In this document: one piece after another, positions 45,695 through 54,782 of the stretch
Numbering within the stretch: position 1 is the stretch's first letter
How the letters are laid out: every line of letters starts with the position of its first letter
Assembly: GCA_018333605.1 (NCBI GenBank)
Contig: JAGXSV010000061.1
Coordinates: 1 to 63,247, forward strand
Direction: 5' to 3'
Source: Hydrogenophaga sp.
GTDB lineage: Bacteria > Pseudomonadota > Gammaproteobacteria > Burkholderiales > Burkholderiaceae_C
DNA: 63,247 nucleotides
Position numbers and translations under genes: made by a program
The notes under the pieces: generated by a model
Seen by the model: only the letters and a program-made list of their open reading frames with translations
Database searches by the model: none
Told to the model about the DNA's origin: nothing

Positions 45695-46612
45695 ATGTTC
45701 AGTTACCGACACGCCTTCCACGCAGGCAACCATGCCGATGTGCTCAAGCACACCATTTTGATCGCCACCCTGCGCCATTTGATGCAGAAAGAGGCGGGCA
45801 TCACCCTGATCGACACCCACGCGGGTGCCGGGTTGTACCGGCTGGACGGTGACTACACCGAAACCGGCGGGGAAGCCAAAGACGGCGTGGTGAAGCTGTT
45901 CGCTGCACTGCGCCCGGCGGGCAAACCACCGGCCGCCGCAGTGGCGCCCGCGCTGACCGAGTACATGGACCTGATCGCCAGCTTCAACCCGTCTGGCGCC
46001 TTGCGGGTGTACCCGGGTTCGCCCTTTGTCATGCACCACCTGCTGCGTGCCGAGTCGCGCGACCGGCTCAAGCTGTTTGAACTGCACCCCACCGACAGCA
46101 AGGTGCTGGCGGCCAACATTGCCCAGCTTGAGGCGGGCCGGCAAATTGCCGTGGCGCGCGAAGACGGTTTTGAAGGTATCAAGGCGTATTTGCCGCCACC
46201 GCCTTCGGCCAGCGGCTCCAAGCGCGCCGCGCTGCTGATGGACCCGAGCTACGAGGTGAAGACCGACTATGGCCGCGTCAGCGCTTGCATACAGGAACAG
46301 CTCAAACGCTTCCCCACAGGCACCTACATGATCTGGTACCCGATCATTCCACGGCCCGAAGCACACGACCTGCCACGCCGACTGAAAACCTTGTCCAACC
46401 AATCGAAACGGCCGTGGCTGAACGCCACGCTGGCGATTGGTCAGGACCCGACGCACGGCCCCGAAGACCGCCCCGGCCTGACCGCCAGCGGCATGTTTGT
46501 GATCAACCCGCCGCACACGCTCAAGGCGGTGCTGCAAGCGGCACTGCCGCAAATGCTCGCAGTGCTGGGCCGTGGCCGCGGCCAGGGCCAGACGGTGGAT
46601 TCGGGCGGCTGA
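45695..46612 (+). CDS. rlmJ: 23S rRNA (adenine(2030)-N(6))-methyltransferase
   Basis: This 305-residue SAM-dependent enzyme modifies A2030 in 23S rRNA. The N-terminus MFSYRHAFHAGNHADVLKH is diagnostic, IDTHAGAGLY is the SAM motif near residue 40, and the catalytic DPSYE near residue 188 replaces the more usual DPPYE, as is common in this group. Start ATG 45695; the frame start at 45653 is upstream of the conserved N-terminus. It is divergent from rplM. Confidence 0.93.
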   Translation: MFSYRHAFHAGNHADVLKHTILIATLRHLMQKEAGITLIDTHAGAGLYRLDGDYTETGGEAKDGVVKLFAALRPAGKPPAAAVAPALTEYMDLIASFNPSGALRVYPGSPFVMHHLLRAESRDRLKLFELHPTDSKVLAANIAQLEAGRQIAVAREDGFEGIKAYLPPPPSASGSKRAALLMDPSYEVKTDYGRVSACIQEQLKRFPTGTYMIWYPIIPRPEAHDLPRRLKTLSNQSKRPWLNATLAIGQDPTHGPEDRPGLTASGMFVINPPHTLKAVLQAALPQMLAVLGRGRGQGQTVDSGG

Positions 46613-46650
46613 GCCCCCGCCCCCGGTAAAACCCTAGTACAGCACCCCAC

Positions 46651-46678
46651 AATTAACCGACCGATCGGTCGGTTAATT
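46651..46678. promoter_or_regulatory. 28-bp perfect palindrome, probable TetR-type (PaaR-like) operator of the paa operon
   Basis: The half site is AATTAACCGACCGA followed by its exact complement. ACCGACCGATCGGTCGGT-like cores are typical operators of TetR-family repressors controlling phenylacetate and fatty-acid genes. A -10 box TATACT lies at 46682-46687, so a -35 region would fall inside the palindrome and be blocked by the repressor. No TetR gene is in the window. Confidence 0.8.
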
Positions 46679-46681
46679 GAC

Positions 46682-46687
46682 TATACT
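46682..46687 (+). promoter_or_regulatory. Probable -10 box of the paaA promoter
   Basis: TATACT stands 38 nt before the paaA start codon and 3 nt after the palindrome. The -35 region at the 17-nt spacing is GACCGA, poor and within the operator, so an activator or a weak promoter is possible. Confidence 0.5.
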
Positions 46688-46724
46688 GCGGCACACGCGC
46701 CCCGTCACGGCGCAGGAGTTGCTC

Positions 46725-47756
46725 ATGTACACGCAATCTTTCAACGTGCCGGACGATGCCGGCGAAGCCAAATCTGCAGGCCTGAAGGCCGTGCCGGCCC
46801 CGCTGGGCGAAGCCGAACTGGCTTTGCAGGCGCACTTTGACGCAGTGGTGGACGCCGACGGCAAGATCGAGCCGCGCGACTGGATGCCTGAGGGCTACCG
46901 CAAGACGCTGGTGCGCCAGATCAGCCAGCACGCCCACAGCGAAATCGTGGGCATGCTGCCCGAAGGCAACTGGATCAGCCGCGCACCGAGCCTGAAACGC
47001 AAGGCCATCCTGATCGCCAAGGTGCAGGACGAAGGCGGCCACGGGCTGTACCTCTACTCTGCCGCGGAAACGCTGGGCACCAGCCGCGACCAGATGCTGG
47101 AAGGCCTGCACAGCGGCAAGGCCAAGTACAGCTCCATCTTCAACTACCCGACGCTGAACTGGGCCGACGTGGGTGTGATCGGCTGGTTGGTGGACGGTGC
47201 GGCGATCATGAACCAGATACCGCTGTGCCGCTGCAGCTACGGGCCCTACGCCCGCGCCATGATCCGCGTCTGCAAGGAGGAAAGCTTTCACCAGCGCCAG
47301 GGCTACGAGGCCCTGCTGGTGATGATGCAGGGCACGGCCGAGCAAAAAGCCATGGTGCAGGACGCGGTGAACCGCTACTGGTGGAAGTGCCTGGCCATGT
47401 TCGGGCCACCCGACGCCGACAGCCCCAACAGCACCCAAGGCATGCGCTGGGGCATCAAACGCATCAGCAACGACGACCTGCGCCAGAAGTTTGTGGACGC
47501 CACCGTGCCCCAGGCCGAGGTGCTGGGCGTAACGCTGCCGGACCCGGACCTGAAGTGGAACGAAGCCCGCGGCCACCACGACTACGGCCAGATCGACTGG
47601 GACGAATTCTGGGCCGTGGTGAACGGCAACGGCCCCTGCAACAAAGAACGCCTGGCCACCCGCGTGAAAGCCCACGAGCAAGGCGCCTGGGTGCGCGAAG
47701 CCGCCATGGCCCACGCCGCCAAACAGCAAGCCCGCAACCTGAAGGAGGCCGCATGA
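46725..47756 (+). CDS. paaA: 1,2-phenylacetyl-CoA epoxidase, catalytic subunit PaaA
   Basis: This 343-residue diiron subunit inserts one oxygen atom into the ring of phenylacetyl-CoA. The carboxylate and histidine ligands are in [18 protein letters not shown] near residue 100 (ExxH) and [16 protein letters not shown] near residue 183 (ExxH). AGGAG at 46714-46718 precedes the ATG 46725. It is the first gene of paaABCDE, and its stop overlaps the paaB start (ATGA). Confidence 0.96.
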   Translation: MYTQSFNVPDDAGEAKSAGLKAVPAPLGEAELALQAHFDAVVDADGKIEPRDWMPEGYRKTLVRQISQHAHSEIVGMLPEGNWISRAPSLKRKAILIAKVQDEGGHGLYLYSAAETLGTSRDQMLEGLHSGKAKYSSIFNYPTLNWADVGVIGWLVDGAAIMNQIPLCRCSYGPYARAMIRVCKEESFHQRQGYEALLVMMQGTAEQKAMVQDAVNRYWWKCLAMFGPPDADSPNSTQGMRWGIKRISNDDLRQKFVDATVPQAEVLGVTLPDPDLKWNEARGHHDYGQIDWDEFWAVVNGNGPCNKERLATRVKAHEQGAWVREAAMAHAAKQQARNLKEAA

Positions 47757-48055
47757 GCACCCCCGCATCCGCTTTGAAAGAATGGCCCCTCTGGGAAGTG
47801 TTTGTGCGCAGCAAGCAAGGCCTGGAGCACAAGCACTGTGGCAGCCTGCACGCCAGCGACGCACAGCACGCACTGCAGATGGCGCGTGATGTGTACACCC
47901 GCCGCCAGGAAGGCGTGAGCATCTGGGTGCTGCCGTCCAACGCCATCACCGCCAGCGAGCCCGACAGCAAGGACAGCTTCTTCGACCCGGCGGCCGACAA
48001 GATTTACCGCCACCCGACCTTCTACGAAATCCCGGAAAAAGTGGGGCACATGTGA
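47753..48055 (+). CDS. paaB: 1,2-phenylacetyl-CoA epoxidase subunit PaaB
   Basis: This 100-residue structural subunit of the PaaABCE complex has the conserved [24 protein letters not shown] at residues 11-34, [16 protein letters not shown] near residue 47 and [19 protein letters not shown] at the C-terminus. The start ATG 47753 has GGAGG just upstream and overlaps the paaA stop. Confidence 0.95.
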   Translation: MSTPASALKEWPLWEVFVRSKQGLEHKHCGSLHASDAQHALQMARDVYTRRQEGVSIWVLPSNAITASEPDSKDSFFDPAADKIYRHPTFYEIPEKVGHM

Positions 48056-48987
48056 TGAAGGCTGACGAACCGAGCGCCGCGCCAGGCCACCCCAAGCAAG
48101 CGAGTCCCCTCCCGGGGGGCAGCGCACCACACGCCGTGGGGGGCGCGGGGGCTCCAGTTGACTATCTGCTGCACCTGGCCGACAACGCCCTGGTGCTGGG
48201 CCAGCGCAACGCCGAGTGGTGCGGCCATGGTCCCATCCTGGAAGAAGACCTGGCCCTGGCCAACAACAGCCTGGACCTGATCGGTCAGGCGCGTCTGCTG
48301 TACCAGCACGCGGCCAGCCTCATCAACGCTGACCCGGCTGAAGCCCAGCGCTTCGTGCACCTGCAGGGTGCGCGCCAGAACGGTTGGGTCACGGAAGACA
48401 CCCTCGCCTATTTCCGGGACACCGCCGAGTTTCGCAACCACACGCTGATGGAGCTTCCGCACCACGGCCCGCTGGTGGGCTACGCGGTGAGCGAACGCGA
48501 CTACGCGGTGACCATTGCACGCAACTTCCTCGTCAGCGCCCTCATGGTGCTGGTGTGGGACGCGCTGCGGGCATCCAAAGACACGCATCTGGCCGCCATC
48601 GCCACCAAGTCGCTCAAGGAAGTGCGCTACCACCTGCGCCACAGCAGCGACTGGCTCGTGCGCCTGGGCGACGGCACCGACGAATCCCGGCACCGCGCAC
48701 AAGCCGCGGTGGACCACCTGCTGCCCTACTGCGAAGCGTTTTGGCAGCCATCCCCCGCCGAGCAGGCGGCTGCGGCACAGGGCAGCGGCGTGGATCTGCG
48801 CACGCTGCGCGAGCCCTGGAATGCACTGGTCAACGAGACGCTGCTGGATGCCACGTTGAGCCGGCACGACCAGCCGCACGCAGGCTACGTGACGCAAGGC
48901 CATGTGGGCGTGCATTCGGAGCACCTGGGCTTCCTGCTCGCCGAGATGCAGAGCCTGGCGCGCGCACATCCGAGCGCGGTCTGGTGA
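48055..48987 (+). CDS. paaC: 1,2-phenylacetyl-CoA epoxidase subunit PaaC
   Basis: This is the structural partner of PaaA with a ferritin-like helical fold but a degenerate metal site. Conserved similarity begins at VDYLLHLADNALVLGQRNAEWCGHGPILEED (about residue 36), and VRYHLRHSSDWLVRLGDGT lies near residue 186. The ATG 48055 overlaps the paaB stop (TGATG). Between this start and residue 35 the sequence comes from an intergenic palindromic repeat read in frame (GHPKQASPLPGGSAPHAVGG), so the N-terminus is longer than in relatives. An in-frame GTG at 48136 would remove most of it but has no ribosome site. Confidence 0.92.
   Translation: MKADEPSAAPGHPKQASPLPGGSAPHAVGGAGAPVDYLLHLADNALVLGQRNAEWCGHGPILEEDLALANNSLDLIGQARLLYQHAASLINADPAEAQRFVHLQGARQNGWVTEDTLAYFRDTAEFRNHTLMELPHHGPLVGYAVSERDYAVTIARNFLVSALMVLVWDALRASKDTHLAAIATKSLKEVRYHLRHSSDWLVRLGDGTDESRHRAQAAVDHLLPYCEAFWQPSPAEQAAAAQGSGVDLRTLREPWNALVNETLLDATLSRHDQPHAGYVTQGHVGVHSEHLGFLLAEMQSLARAHPSAVW
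48082..48155. repeat. Palindromic intergenic repeat lying inside the 5' coding part of paaC
   Basis: It reads CAGGCCACCCCAAG, then TCCCCTCCCGGGGGGCAGCG, ACCACACGCCGTGGGG and GCGCGGGGGCTCC. This is the same order as the copies at 1-136. It contains no stop in the paaC frame. Confidence 0.75.
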
Positions 48988-49511
48988 GCACCATGGGCGT
49001 GGCCACCGACGCTTCGCTGCAAGCCATCGCCCAGGCGCTGGCCCACTTGGCCGACCCCGAAATTCCCGTCATCTCGCTGACGGAACTGGGCATCCTGCGT
49101 GAAGTGCGGGCGGGCGCAGACGGCACGCCAGAAGTGGTGATCACCCCCACCTACAGTGGCTGCCCGGCCATGGGCCAGATCGAGGACGACATCGTGGCAG
49201 CCTTGCGCGAGGCCGGCCTGCCCGGCCGCGTGGTCACGCAACTCTCCCCCGCCTGGACCACCGACTGGATGACCGATGCGGCACGCGAGAAGCTGCGGGC
49301 TTATGGCATCGCGCCGCCGCGCTGCACGCAAGCCGCACCCGCCGGTGTGATGCGCTTCAGCCGTCAGGCCGTGACCGCCGAAGCCATTGCATGCCCGCAG
49401 TGCGGATCGCTCAACACCACCGAAACATCGCCCTTCGGATCCACCGCCTGTAAAGCCTTGTACCGCTGCCTCGACTGCCTCGAACCCTTCGACTACTTCA
49501 AACCGATATAG
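48984..49511 (+). CDS. paaD: Phenylacetyl-CoA epoxidase maturation factor PaaD
   Basis: This 175-residue MIP18/DUF59-domain protein is thought to deliver Fe-S clusters to PaaE. HLADPEIPVISLTELGILREV near residues 22-42 and TPTYSGCPAMGQIEDDI near residue 56 are family motifs. The C-terminal zinc-ribbon-like cysteines are CPQCGS near residue 140 and CKALYRCLDCLEP. The start is called as GTG 48984, overlapping the paaC stop (GTGA); ATG 48993 is the alternative. Confidence 0.92.
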   Translation: MSTMGVATDASLQAIAQALAHLADPEIPVISLTELGILREVRAGADGTPEVVITPTYSGCPAMGQIEDDIVAALREAGLPGRVVTQLSPAWTTDWMTDAAREKLRAYGIAPPRCTQAAPAGVMRFSRQAVTAEAIACPQCGSLNTTETSPFGSTACKALYRCLDCLEPFDYFKPI

Positions 49512-49610
49512 GCTCACCCCCGCGCCGGGCTTCGCCCGTCACCCCCTCACGGGGGCAACACCTGCGGCCCGGCAGAGCCGGTTCCGCGGTGTTCTGGAAG
49601 AAGCACGATC
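49512..49610. repeat. Palindromic repeat cluster in the paaD-paaE gap
   Basis: GCCGGGCTTCGCCCG, CCCCCTCACGGGGGCAAC and GGCAGAGCCGGTTCCGCGG follow each other. The same core occurs in reverse orientation near 56545-56612. It is the only real gap (130 nt) in the otherwise overlapping paa operon and could fold in the mRNA ahead of paaE. Confidence 0.65.
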
Positions 49611-49641
49611 TCGCAACCGACTTGCCCTACGGAGTTAACCC

Positions 49642-50745
49642 ATGACCGCACCCCGCTTCCACGAACTTCCCGTTGCCCGTGTCAGCCCCGAAGCGGCTGG
49701 AGCGGTGGCGATCACGCTGGCCGTGCCGCCGGAGCAGATTGATGCCTTCAGTTTCCAGCCGGGCCAGTTCCTCACCGTGCGCGCCACCATTGACGGGCAA
49801 GACGTGCGGCGCAGCTACTCCATCAGCAGCCCGCGCAGCCTGCTCACGCAGCAAGGCGAGCTGACGCTGGGCATCCGCCCGGTCGAGGGCGGCGTGTTTT
49901 CCAACTGGGCTGCGACCGAACTCAAGGCCGGCGACACACTGCGCGTGATGCCGCCCGAAGGCCGCTTCACCGTTCACAAACCGCGCGCCTTGCACCGCGT
50001 GGGCTTTGCGGCGGGTTCGGGCATCACACCGATTTTGTCGATCATGGCCAGCACGCTGGAGGAATCGTCCGACGCGAAGTTCACCCTGGTCTACGGCAAC
50101 CGCCGTATGGCCAGCGTGATGTTCAACGAAGCCTTGCAGGACCTGAAAGACCGCTACCCCGGGCGCCTCACGCTGATCCATGTGCTCTCGCGCCAGGCGC
50201 AAGAAGTGCCGCTGCTGGAAGGCCGCATCGACGGCGACAAAGTGCGCCAGATCATCGACGCGCTGCTGCCGGTGGGCAGCATGGACGAGGTGTTCATCTG
50301 TGGCCCCGAGGCCATGATTGAAGCAACGGAAAAGGCCCTGCTCGACACCGGCGTGCGCCCCGACCGCGTGCATACCGAGCGGTTCACCTCGCCCACCCTC
50401 GAAGCACTGCCCGCGAGTCAACGACAAGCTGCTGTGTTGGGACACCCGGCGGTGCGCACCGACGGTGAAGTGGCGCTGACCGTGGTGCTCGACGGCAAAC
50501 CGCACCAACTGCGTATGGACAAGAACGAACGGGTGCTGGACGTGGCACTCAACGCCGGGCTGGACCTGCCGTGGTCGTGCCGGGGCGGTGTGTGCTGCAC
50601 CTGCCGCGCCAAGGTGATGGAAGGCGCCGTGACCATGGACAAAAACTTCACCCTCGAGCCTTGGGAAACTGAAAAAGGCTTTGTGCTGAGCTGCCAGGCT
50701 CGACCCACCACCGACCGGCTGGTGGTGAGCTACGACGAGCGGTGA
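49642..50745 (+). CDS. paaE: Phenylacetyl-CoA epoxidase reductase subunit PaaE
   Basis: This 367-residue flavoprotein feeds electrons from NADPH to PaaA. The FAD-binding RSYSISSP near residue 54, NADP-binding AAGSGITPILS near residue 124 and CGPEAM near residue 220 form the reductase. A plant-type [2Fe-2S] ferredoxin domain follows with SCRGGVCCTCRAKV near residue 313 and a final Cys in LSCQAR. ATG 49642 is preceded by GGAG at 49631-49634. Confidence 0.95.
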   Translation: MTAPRFHELPVARVSPEAAGAVAITLAVPPEQIDAFSFQPGQFLTVRATIDGQDVRRSYSISSPRSLLTQQGELTLGIRPVEGGVFSNWAATELKAGDTLRVMPPEGRFTVHKPRALHRVGFAAGSGITPILSIMASTLEESSDAKFTLVYGNRRMASVMFNEALQDLKDRYPGRLTLIHVLSRQAQEVPLLEGRIDGDKVRQIIDALLPVGSMDEVFICGPEAMIEATEKALLDTGVRPDRVHTERFTSPTLEALPASQRQAAVLGHPAVRTDGEVALTVVLDGKPHQLRMDKNERVLDVALNAGLDLPWSCRGGVCCTCRAKVMEGAVTMDKNFTLEPWETEKGFVLSCQARPTTDRLVVSYDER

Positions 50746-50754
50746 CCCCCTGGG

Positions 50755-50913
50755 AGCCTGTCGGACTTGAAAATCGCCGGCCACACACGACCCCAGCGGT
50801 CCATTTTCCAGCCGCTGCTTGACCCATGGCGCGGCTAAGGACCTGCGAATCGGGAAAAAACTGTCCTCGCAGGGGTCGATTTTCGCTTCTCGGCGCTCCA
50901 AGTCCGACGGGCT
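50755..50913. repeat. Element of about 160 bp bounded by a 15-bp inverted repeat
   Basis: The left end AGCCTGTCGGACTTG (50755-50769) and right end CAAGTCCGACGGGCT (50899-50913) are complementary with one mismatch. Inner copies of AAAATCG also face each other. It sits between the convergent paaE and acyl-CoA ligase genes and carries no coding frame, so it is a folded intergenic element or a MITE-like sequence rather than a simple terminator. Confidence 0.6.
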
Positions 50914-50953
50914 ACGGGCTATGGGCATCACGCCATGCCGTGTGCGCGTTGCG

Positions 50954-52666
50954 TTATCCCGCCGACATGGGAGGCTGTGACGAAGCCCCCTGCACCGTCC
51001 CGGCAGCGCCATCGCGCAACTCGCGCCGCAGGATCTTGCCAATGTTGGTCTTTGGCAGCGGCTCGCTGCGAAACTCGACCACGCGCGGCATCTTGTAGGC
51101 GGTCAGATGCTGCTTGCAGTGCGCCAGCACCGCGTCTTCACTCAGGCCAGGGTCGTTGCGCACGATCACCACCTTGACCGCCTCGCCTGAGCGCTCGTCG
51201 CGCACACCAATCGCAGCGGCTTCCAGCACGCCGGGGTGCATGGTCAGCACATCTTCAATCTCGTTGGGAAACACCTTGAACCCCGAGACCACGATCATGT
51301 CCTTCTTGCGGTCGGTGATGCGGATGCTGCCGCGCTCATCCATCACACCCATGTCACCGGTTCGCAGCCAGCCGTCGGGGGTGAACACCTGGGCGGTCTC
51401 CTCAGGGAGTTTCCAATAGCCCTGCATCACCTGCGGGCCACGCAGACAGATTTCCCCCACCTCACCGAATGCGACGGGCCCGCCACCGTCGTCCAGGATC
51501 GCGGCCTCCGTGCTCGGAAGCGGCACACCGATCTGACCGCTCCATTCCGGGATGGTGACGGGGTTGGCAATCGCCACCGGAGCGCTCTCGGTCAGACCGT
51601 AACCCTCCACCAGCGGAACGCCCGCCCGCTCCCTCCAGCGGTGAGCCACCACGTGCTGCACGGCCATGCCGCCGGCCACCGCCAGCTTGAGTGAGCCCAG
51701 GTTCACCGCGGCAAAGCCCGGCGCGTCGAGCAGGGCGCGAAACAGGGTGTTGACGCCGATGATTGCGGTGAAGCGGGTCTGCCTCAGCACCTGGAGGAAA
51801 GCCGGCAGGTCGCGCGGGTTCGGAATCAGCACCGCCTGTGCACCCTTGCTGAAGAAGGACAGCGCACCCGTGAGCGCGAACACGTGGTACAGCGGCAGCG
51901 GCAGGATGAGCGTCTCCTCACCATCTTTCAGGTTGGGCGACATCCACGCACGCACCTGAAGCACGTTGGCAACCATGTTGCCGTGGCTGAGCATCGCTCC
52001 CTTGGCCACCCCCGTGGTGCCACCGGTGTACTGCAGGAAGGCGAGATCGCGATGACCGAGCCGGACGTCGTCTGGCGCCTGCGAGCGGCCCGCTGCCAGC
52101 GCCTGTCGGAAGTCCACCGCACCGGCCAGCCGCCACGAGGGCACCAGCTTCTTCACATGCTTGACCACAGCGTTCGTCAGCAGCCGCTGCAACGGCGGCA
52201 GCAAATCCCCAACCTGCGTCGTCACGACCGTGCGCACCGGTGTGGCGCCAATCACTTCCTCCAGGGTGTGGGCAAAGTTCTCCAGCACCACGATGGCCCG
52301 GGCGCCGGCGTCGTTCAACTGGTGTCCCAGCTCGCGCGGGGTGTAGAGCGGATTGATGTTCACCACCACCATGCCCGCGCGCAAAACCCCAAACAGCGCC
52401 ACGGGGTACTGCAGCAGGTTGGGCATCATCAAGGCAACACGGTCCCCACGCTGGAGGCCAGCCACTTTCTGCAACCACGCGGCAAAAGCGCGACTGGCTT
52501 CGTCGAGTTGGCGAAAACTCATCACCGAGCCCATTGACCGGTAGGCTGGCCGGTCGGCAAACCGCAGGCAGCTGGCCTCAAGCATGTCCTTCAGCGAAGC
52601 GAACTGGTGAATGTCGATCTCTGCCGGCACACCGGCCGGGTATTGGCTGAGCCAGGGCTTGTCCAT
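50954..52666 (-). CDS. AMP-dependent acyl-CoA ligase (long-chain fatty acid type)
   Basis: This 570-residue adenylate-forming enzyme activates a carboxylic acid to its CoA thioester. The P-loop YTGGTTGVAKGAMLSHGN is near residue 190, GYGLTESAP near residue 340, the hinge motif DGWLRTGDMGVMDERGSIRITDRKKDMI near residue 430 and the catalytic Lys in KTNIGKILRREL near residue 545. It resembles FadD more than PaaK. The start is ATG 52666 (MDKPWLSQYPAGVP). It is convergent with paaE; a metabolic link to aromatic or fatty acid catabolism is only suggestive. Confidence 0.88.
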   Translation of the reverse strand: MDKPWLSQYPAGVPAEIDIHQFASLKDMLEASCLRFADRPAYRSMGSVMSFRQLDEASRAFAAWLQKVAGLQRGDRVALMMPNLLQYPVALFGVLRAGMVVVNINPLYTPRELGHQLNDAGARAIVVLENFAHTLEEVIGATPVRTVVTTQVGDLLPPLQRLLTNAVVKHVKKLVPSWRLAGAVDFRQALAAGRSQAPDDVRLGHRDLAFLQYTGGTTGVAKGAMLSHGNMVANVLQVRAWMSPNLKDGEETLILPLPLYHVFALTGALSFFSKGAQAVLIPNPRDLPAFLQVLRQTRFTAIIGVNTLFRALLDAPGFAAVNLGSLKLAVAGGMAVQHVVAHRWRERAGVPLVEGYGLTESAPVAIANPVTIPEWSGQIGVPLPSTEAAILDDGGGPVAFGEVGEICLRGPQVMQGYWKLPEETAQVFTPDGWLRTGDMGVMDERGSIRITDRKKDMIVVSGFKVFPNEIEDVLTMHPGVLEAAAIGVRDERSGEAVKVVIVRNDPGLSEDAVLAHCKQHLTAYKMPRVVEFRSEPLPKTNIGKILRRELRDGAAGTVQGASSQPPMSAG

Positions 52667-52782
52667 GTGTTCCCTTCCTTCTGCAGATGGCAACTGTGTC
52701 TGCACGGCCACCGCCCAATATGCCACGGGGCGTGGCGGTCAGGCTTGCGCGCGATCAAGACCAGGCAGGCCAGCAACGACAA

Positions 52783-52807
52783 AACAAGCCCGCCGAAGCG
52801 GGTTTCT
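52783..52807 (-). terminator. Intrinsic terminator after metY
   Basis: The stem CCCGC-CGAA-GCGGG (52789-52802) has A-rich sequence on its left, which becomes a U-tract for leftward transcription, and TTT on its right. It lies 26-50 nt beyond the metY stop. Confidence 0.65.
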
Positions 52808-52832
52808 GTTTGGGGTCAGCGGAGAAACCGGA

Positions 52833-54110
52833 TCACACCTTCGCCAGCGCCTGCTCCAGATCGGCCATCAGGTCGTCGATGTGCTCGATGCCGATCGACA
52901 GACGGACCATGTCGGCGCTCACCCCAGCTTTCTTCATCTCGTCGGCGTTGAGCTGGCGGTGCGTGGTGGTGGCCGGGTGGCAGGCCAGCGACTTGGCGTC
53001 GCCGATGTTCACCAGGCGTGTGAAGAGCTGCAGCGCGTCCTGGAAACGCGTGCCGGCGGCGATGGCGTCGCCCGACTTCAGACCGAAGCTGATGATGCCG
53101 GAAGCTCGGCCGCCCATGTACTGCTTCACCAGCGCGTGGTCCTGGTGGGCGGGCAGGCCGGCGTAGTTGACCCAGGCCACCTTGGGGTGATTCTGCAGGT
53201 GCGTGGCCACCTTCACCGCGTTCTCGCAGATGCGGTCCATGCGCAGCGCCAGCGTTTCAATGCCTTGCAAAATCTGGAACGCATTCATGGGCGAGAGCGC
53301 CGCGCCCATGTTGCGCAGCGGCACCACACGAGCGCGGCCAATGTAGGCGGCGGCACCCAGCGCTTCGGTGTAAACCACGCCGTGGTAGCTCACGTCGGGT
53401 TCGTTCAGACGCTTGAAGCGCGCTTTGTGATCCGCCCACGGGAACTTGCCGCTGTCCACGATGGCACCCCCGATGGTGGTGCCGTGGCCGCCGAGGTATT
53501 TGGTGAGCGAGTGCACCACGATGTCGGCACCGTGTTCGAACGGGCGGCACAGGTAGGGGCTGGTCACCGTGTTATCCACAATCAGCGGCACGCCGGCGGC
53601 GTGGGCCACCTTCGCGAGCGCGCCGATGTCGGTCACGTTGCCCAGCGGGTTGCCGATGGATTCGCAGTAAATGGCCTTGGTGCGCTCGTCGATCAGCGCG
53701 GCGAAGGCGGCGGGGTCTCGCGGGTCGGCAAACCGCACCGTGATGCCCTGCTGCGGGAAGGTGTGGGCGAACAGGTTGTAGGTGCCACCGTACAGCGTGG
53801 CGGCCGAGACGATGTTGTCGCCGCTCTCGGCAATGGTCTGGATCGCCGCCGTGATCGCCGCCATGCCCGAGGCCATGGCCAGCGCACCGATGCCGCCTTC
53901 GAGCGCGGCCAGGCGCGCTTCGAGCACGCCGTTGGTGGGGTTCATGATGCGGCTGTAGATGTTGCCCGCGACCTTGAGGTCAAACAAATCGGCGCCGTGC
54001 TGCGTGTCGTCGAACGCGTAGGCCACGGTCTGGTAGATCGGCACCGCCACCGCCTTGGTGGTGGGGTCGGGGGTGTAGCCGCCGTGCACGGCGATGGTTT
54101 CGATTTTCAT
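52833..54110 (-). CDS. metY: O-acetylhomoserine sulfhydrylase / aminocarboxypropyltransferase
   Basis: This 425-residue PLP enzyme of the Cys/Met metabolism family makes homocysteine from O-acetylhomoserine and sulfide. [18 protein letters not shown] near residue 26, [10 protein letters not shown] near residue 50, and the PLP lysine in [14 protein letters not shown] near residue 207 are conserved. Length of about 425 is typical of MetY rather than the shorter MetB/MetZ. It is the last gene of the leftward ahcY-tlyA-metF-rlpA-metY series, 38 nt after rlpA. Confidence 0.94.
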   Translation of the reverse strand: MKIETIAVHGGYTPDPTTKAVAVPIYQTVAYAFDDTQHGADLFDLKVAGNIYSRIMNPTNGVLEARLAALEGGIGALAMASGMAAITAAIQTIAESGDNIVSAATLYGGTYNLFAHTFPQQGITVRFADPRDPAAFAALIDERTKAIYCESIGNPLGNVTDIGALAKVAHAAGVPLIVDNTVTSPYLCRPFEHGADIVVHSLTKYLGGHGTTIGGAIVDSGKFPWADHKARFKRLNEPDVSYHGVVYTEALGAAAYIGRARVVPLRNMGAALSPMNAFQILQGIETLALRMDRICENAVKVATHLQNHPKVAWVNYAGLPAHQDHALVKQYMGGRASGIISFGLKSGDAIAAGTRFQDALQLFTRLVNIGDAKSLACHPATTTHRQLNADEMKKAGVSADMVRLSIGIEHIDDLMADLEQALAKV

Positions 54111-54148
54111 GGGTATCTCCTGCGAGGGTGGATGTCAACGGGGCGCCC

Positions 54149-54745
54149 TCATTCTCGCAGCAAGACCACCTCGGTCACACCACGGTGGTGCAGCCCGAGC
54201 GCGCTGATCGCACCCAGGCTCAGATCGATGATGCGACTGTGTTTGTAAGGGCCGCGGTCGTTGATGCGCACCACCACTTCCTTGCCGTTGTGCACGCTGC
54301 GCACCCGCACCTTGGCACCAAAGGGCAGCGTCTTGTGCGCGGCCGTCAAGGCGTGCATGTCGAAACGTTCGCCACTGGCGGTGCGACGGCCATGAAACCC
54401 CGGCCCGTACCACGAGGCCAGGCCCTGCGCAAGCGGCTGGCCTGTCCTGGACGCTTGCGCTGCCCCGACAGCGTCCATCGGTGCATGCAGAACCACCGGC
54501 TCGCCCAGCGGCGCCTTGGGTGCGGGCCGCTCGGTCGCCAACGGCGCAGCCGTGCTGGCAGCGGCCTGGGTCGGCTCCGGCATGGTCGCGAACGCAGGTT
54601 GAGGGTTGGCGGGCGCTGTCGCCGCCTTGTACGGCGCAGGCGCCTTGTGAGGCACGGCACACCCGGCCAGGGCGATGGAGAGCAAGGCAGCCGCGGTGCG
54701 CGGGCGCGGACGGATGCGGATCAACCGTCGAGACGAATGGGGCAT
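54149..54745 (-). CDS. rlpA: Septal ring lytic transglycosylase RlpA family lipoprotein
   Basis: This 198-residue outer membrane lipoprotein has a lipobox at LSIALAGC (Cys near residue 29), an Ala/Pro-rich linker (about 30-105), then a double-psi beta-barrel with GLASWYGPGFHGRRTASGERFD near residue 110 and VRINDRGPY near residue 160 (catalytic Asp). It lacks a C-terminal SPOR domain. AGGAGG precedes ATG 54745. It sits between metF and metY with short gaps, an unexpected cell-wall gene in a methionine cluster. Confidence 0.9.
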   Translation of the reverse strand: MPHSSRRLIRIRPRPRTAAALLSIALAGCAVPHKAPAPYKAATAPANPQPAFATMPEPTQAAASTAAPLATERPAPKAPLGEPVVLHAPMDAVGAAQASRTGQPLAQGLASWYGPGFHGRRTASGERFDMHALTAAHKTLPFGAKVRVRSVHNGKEVVVRINDRGPYKHSRIIDLSLGAISALGLHHRGVTEVVLLRE

Positions 54746-54782
54746 GGCGTTTCCTCCTGGCCGGTGAGGCCTGCTTCGCACC

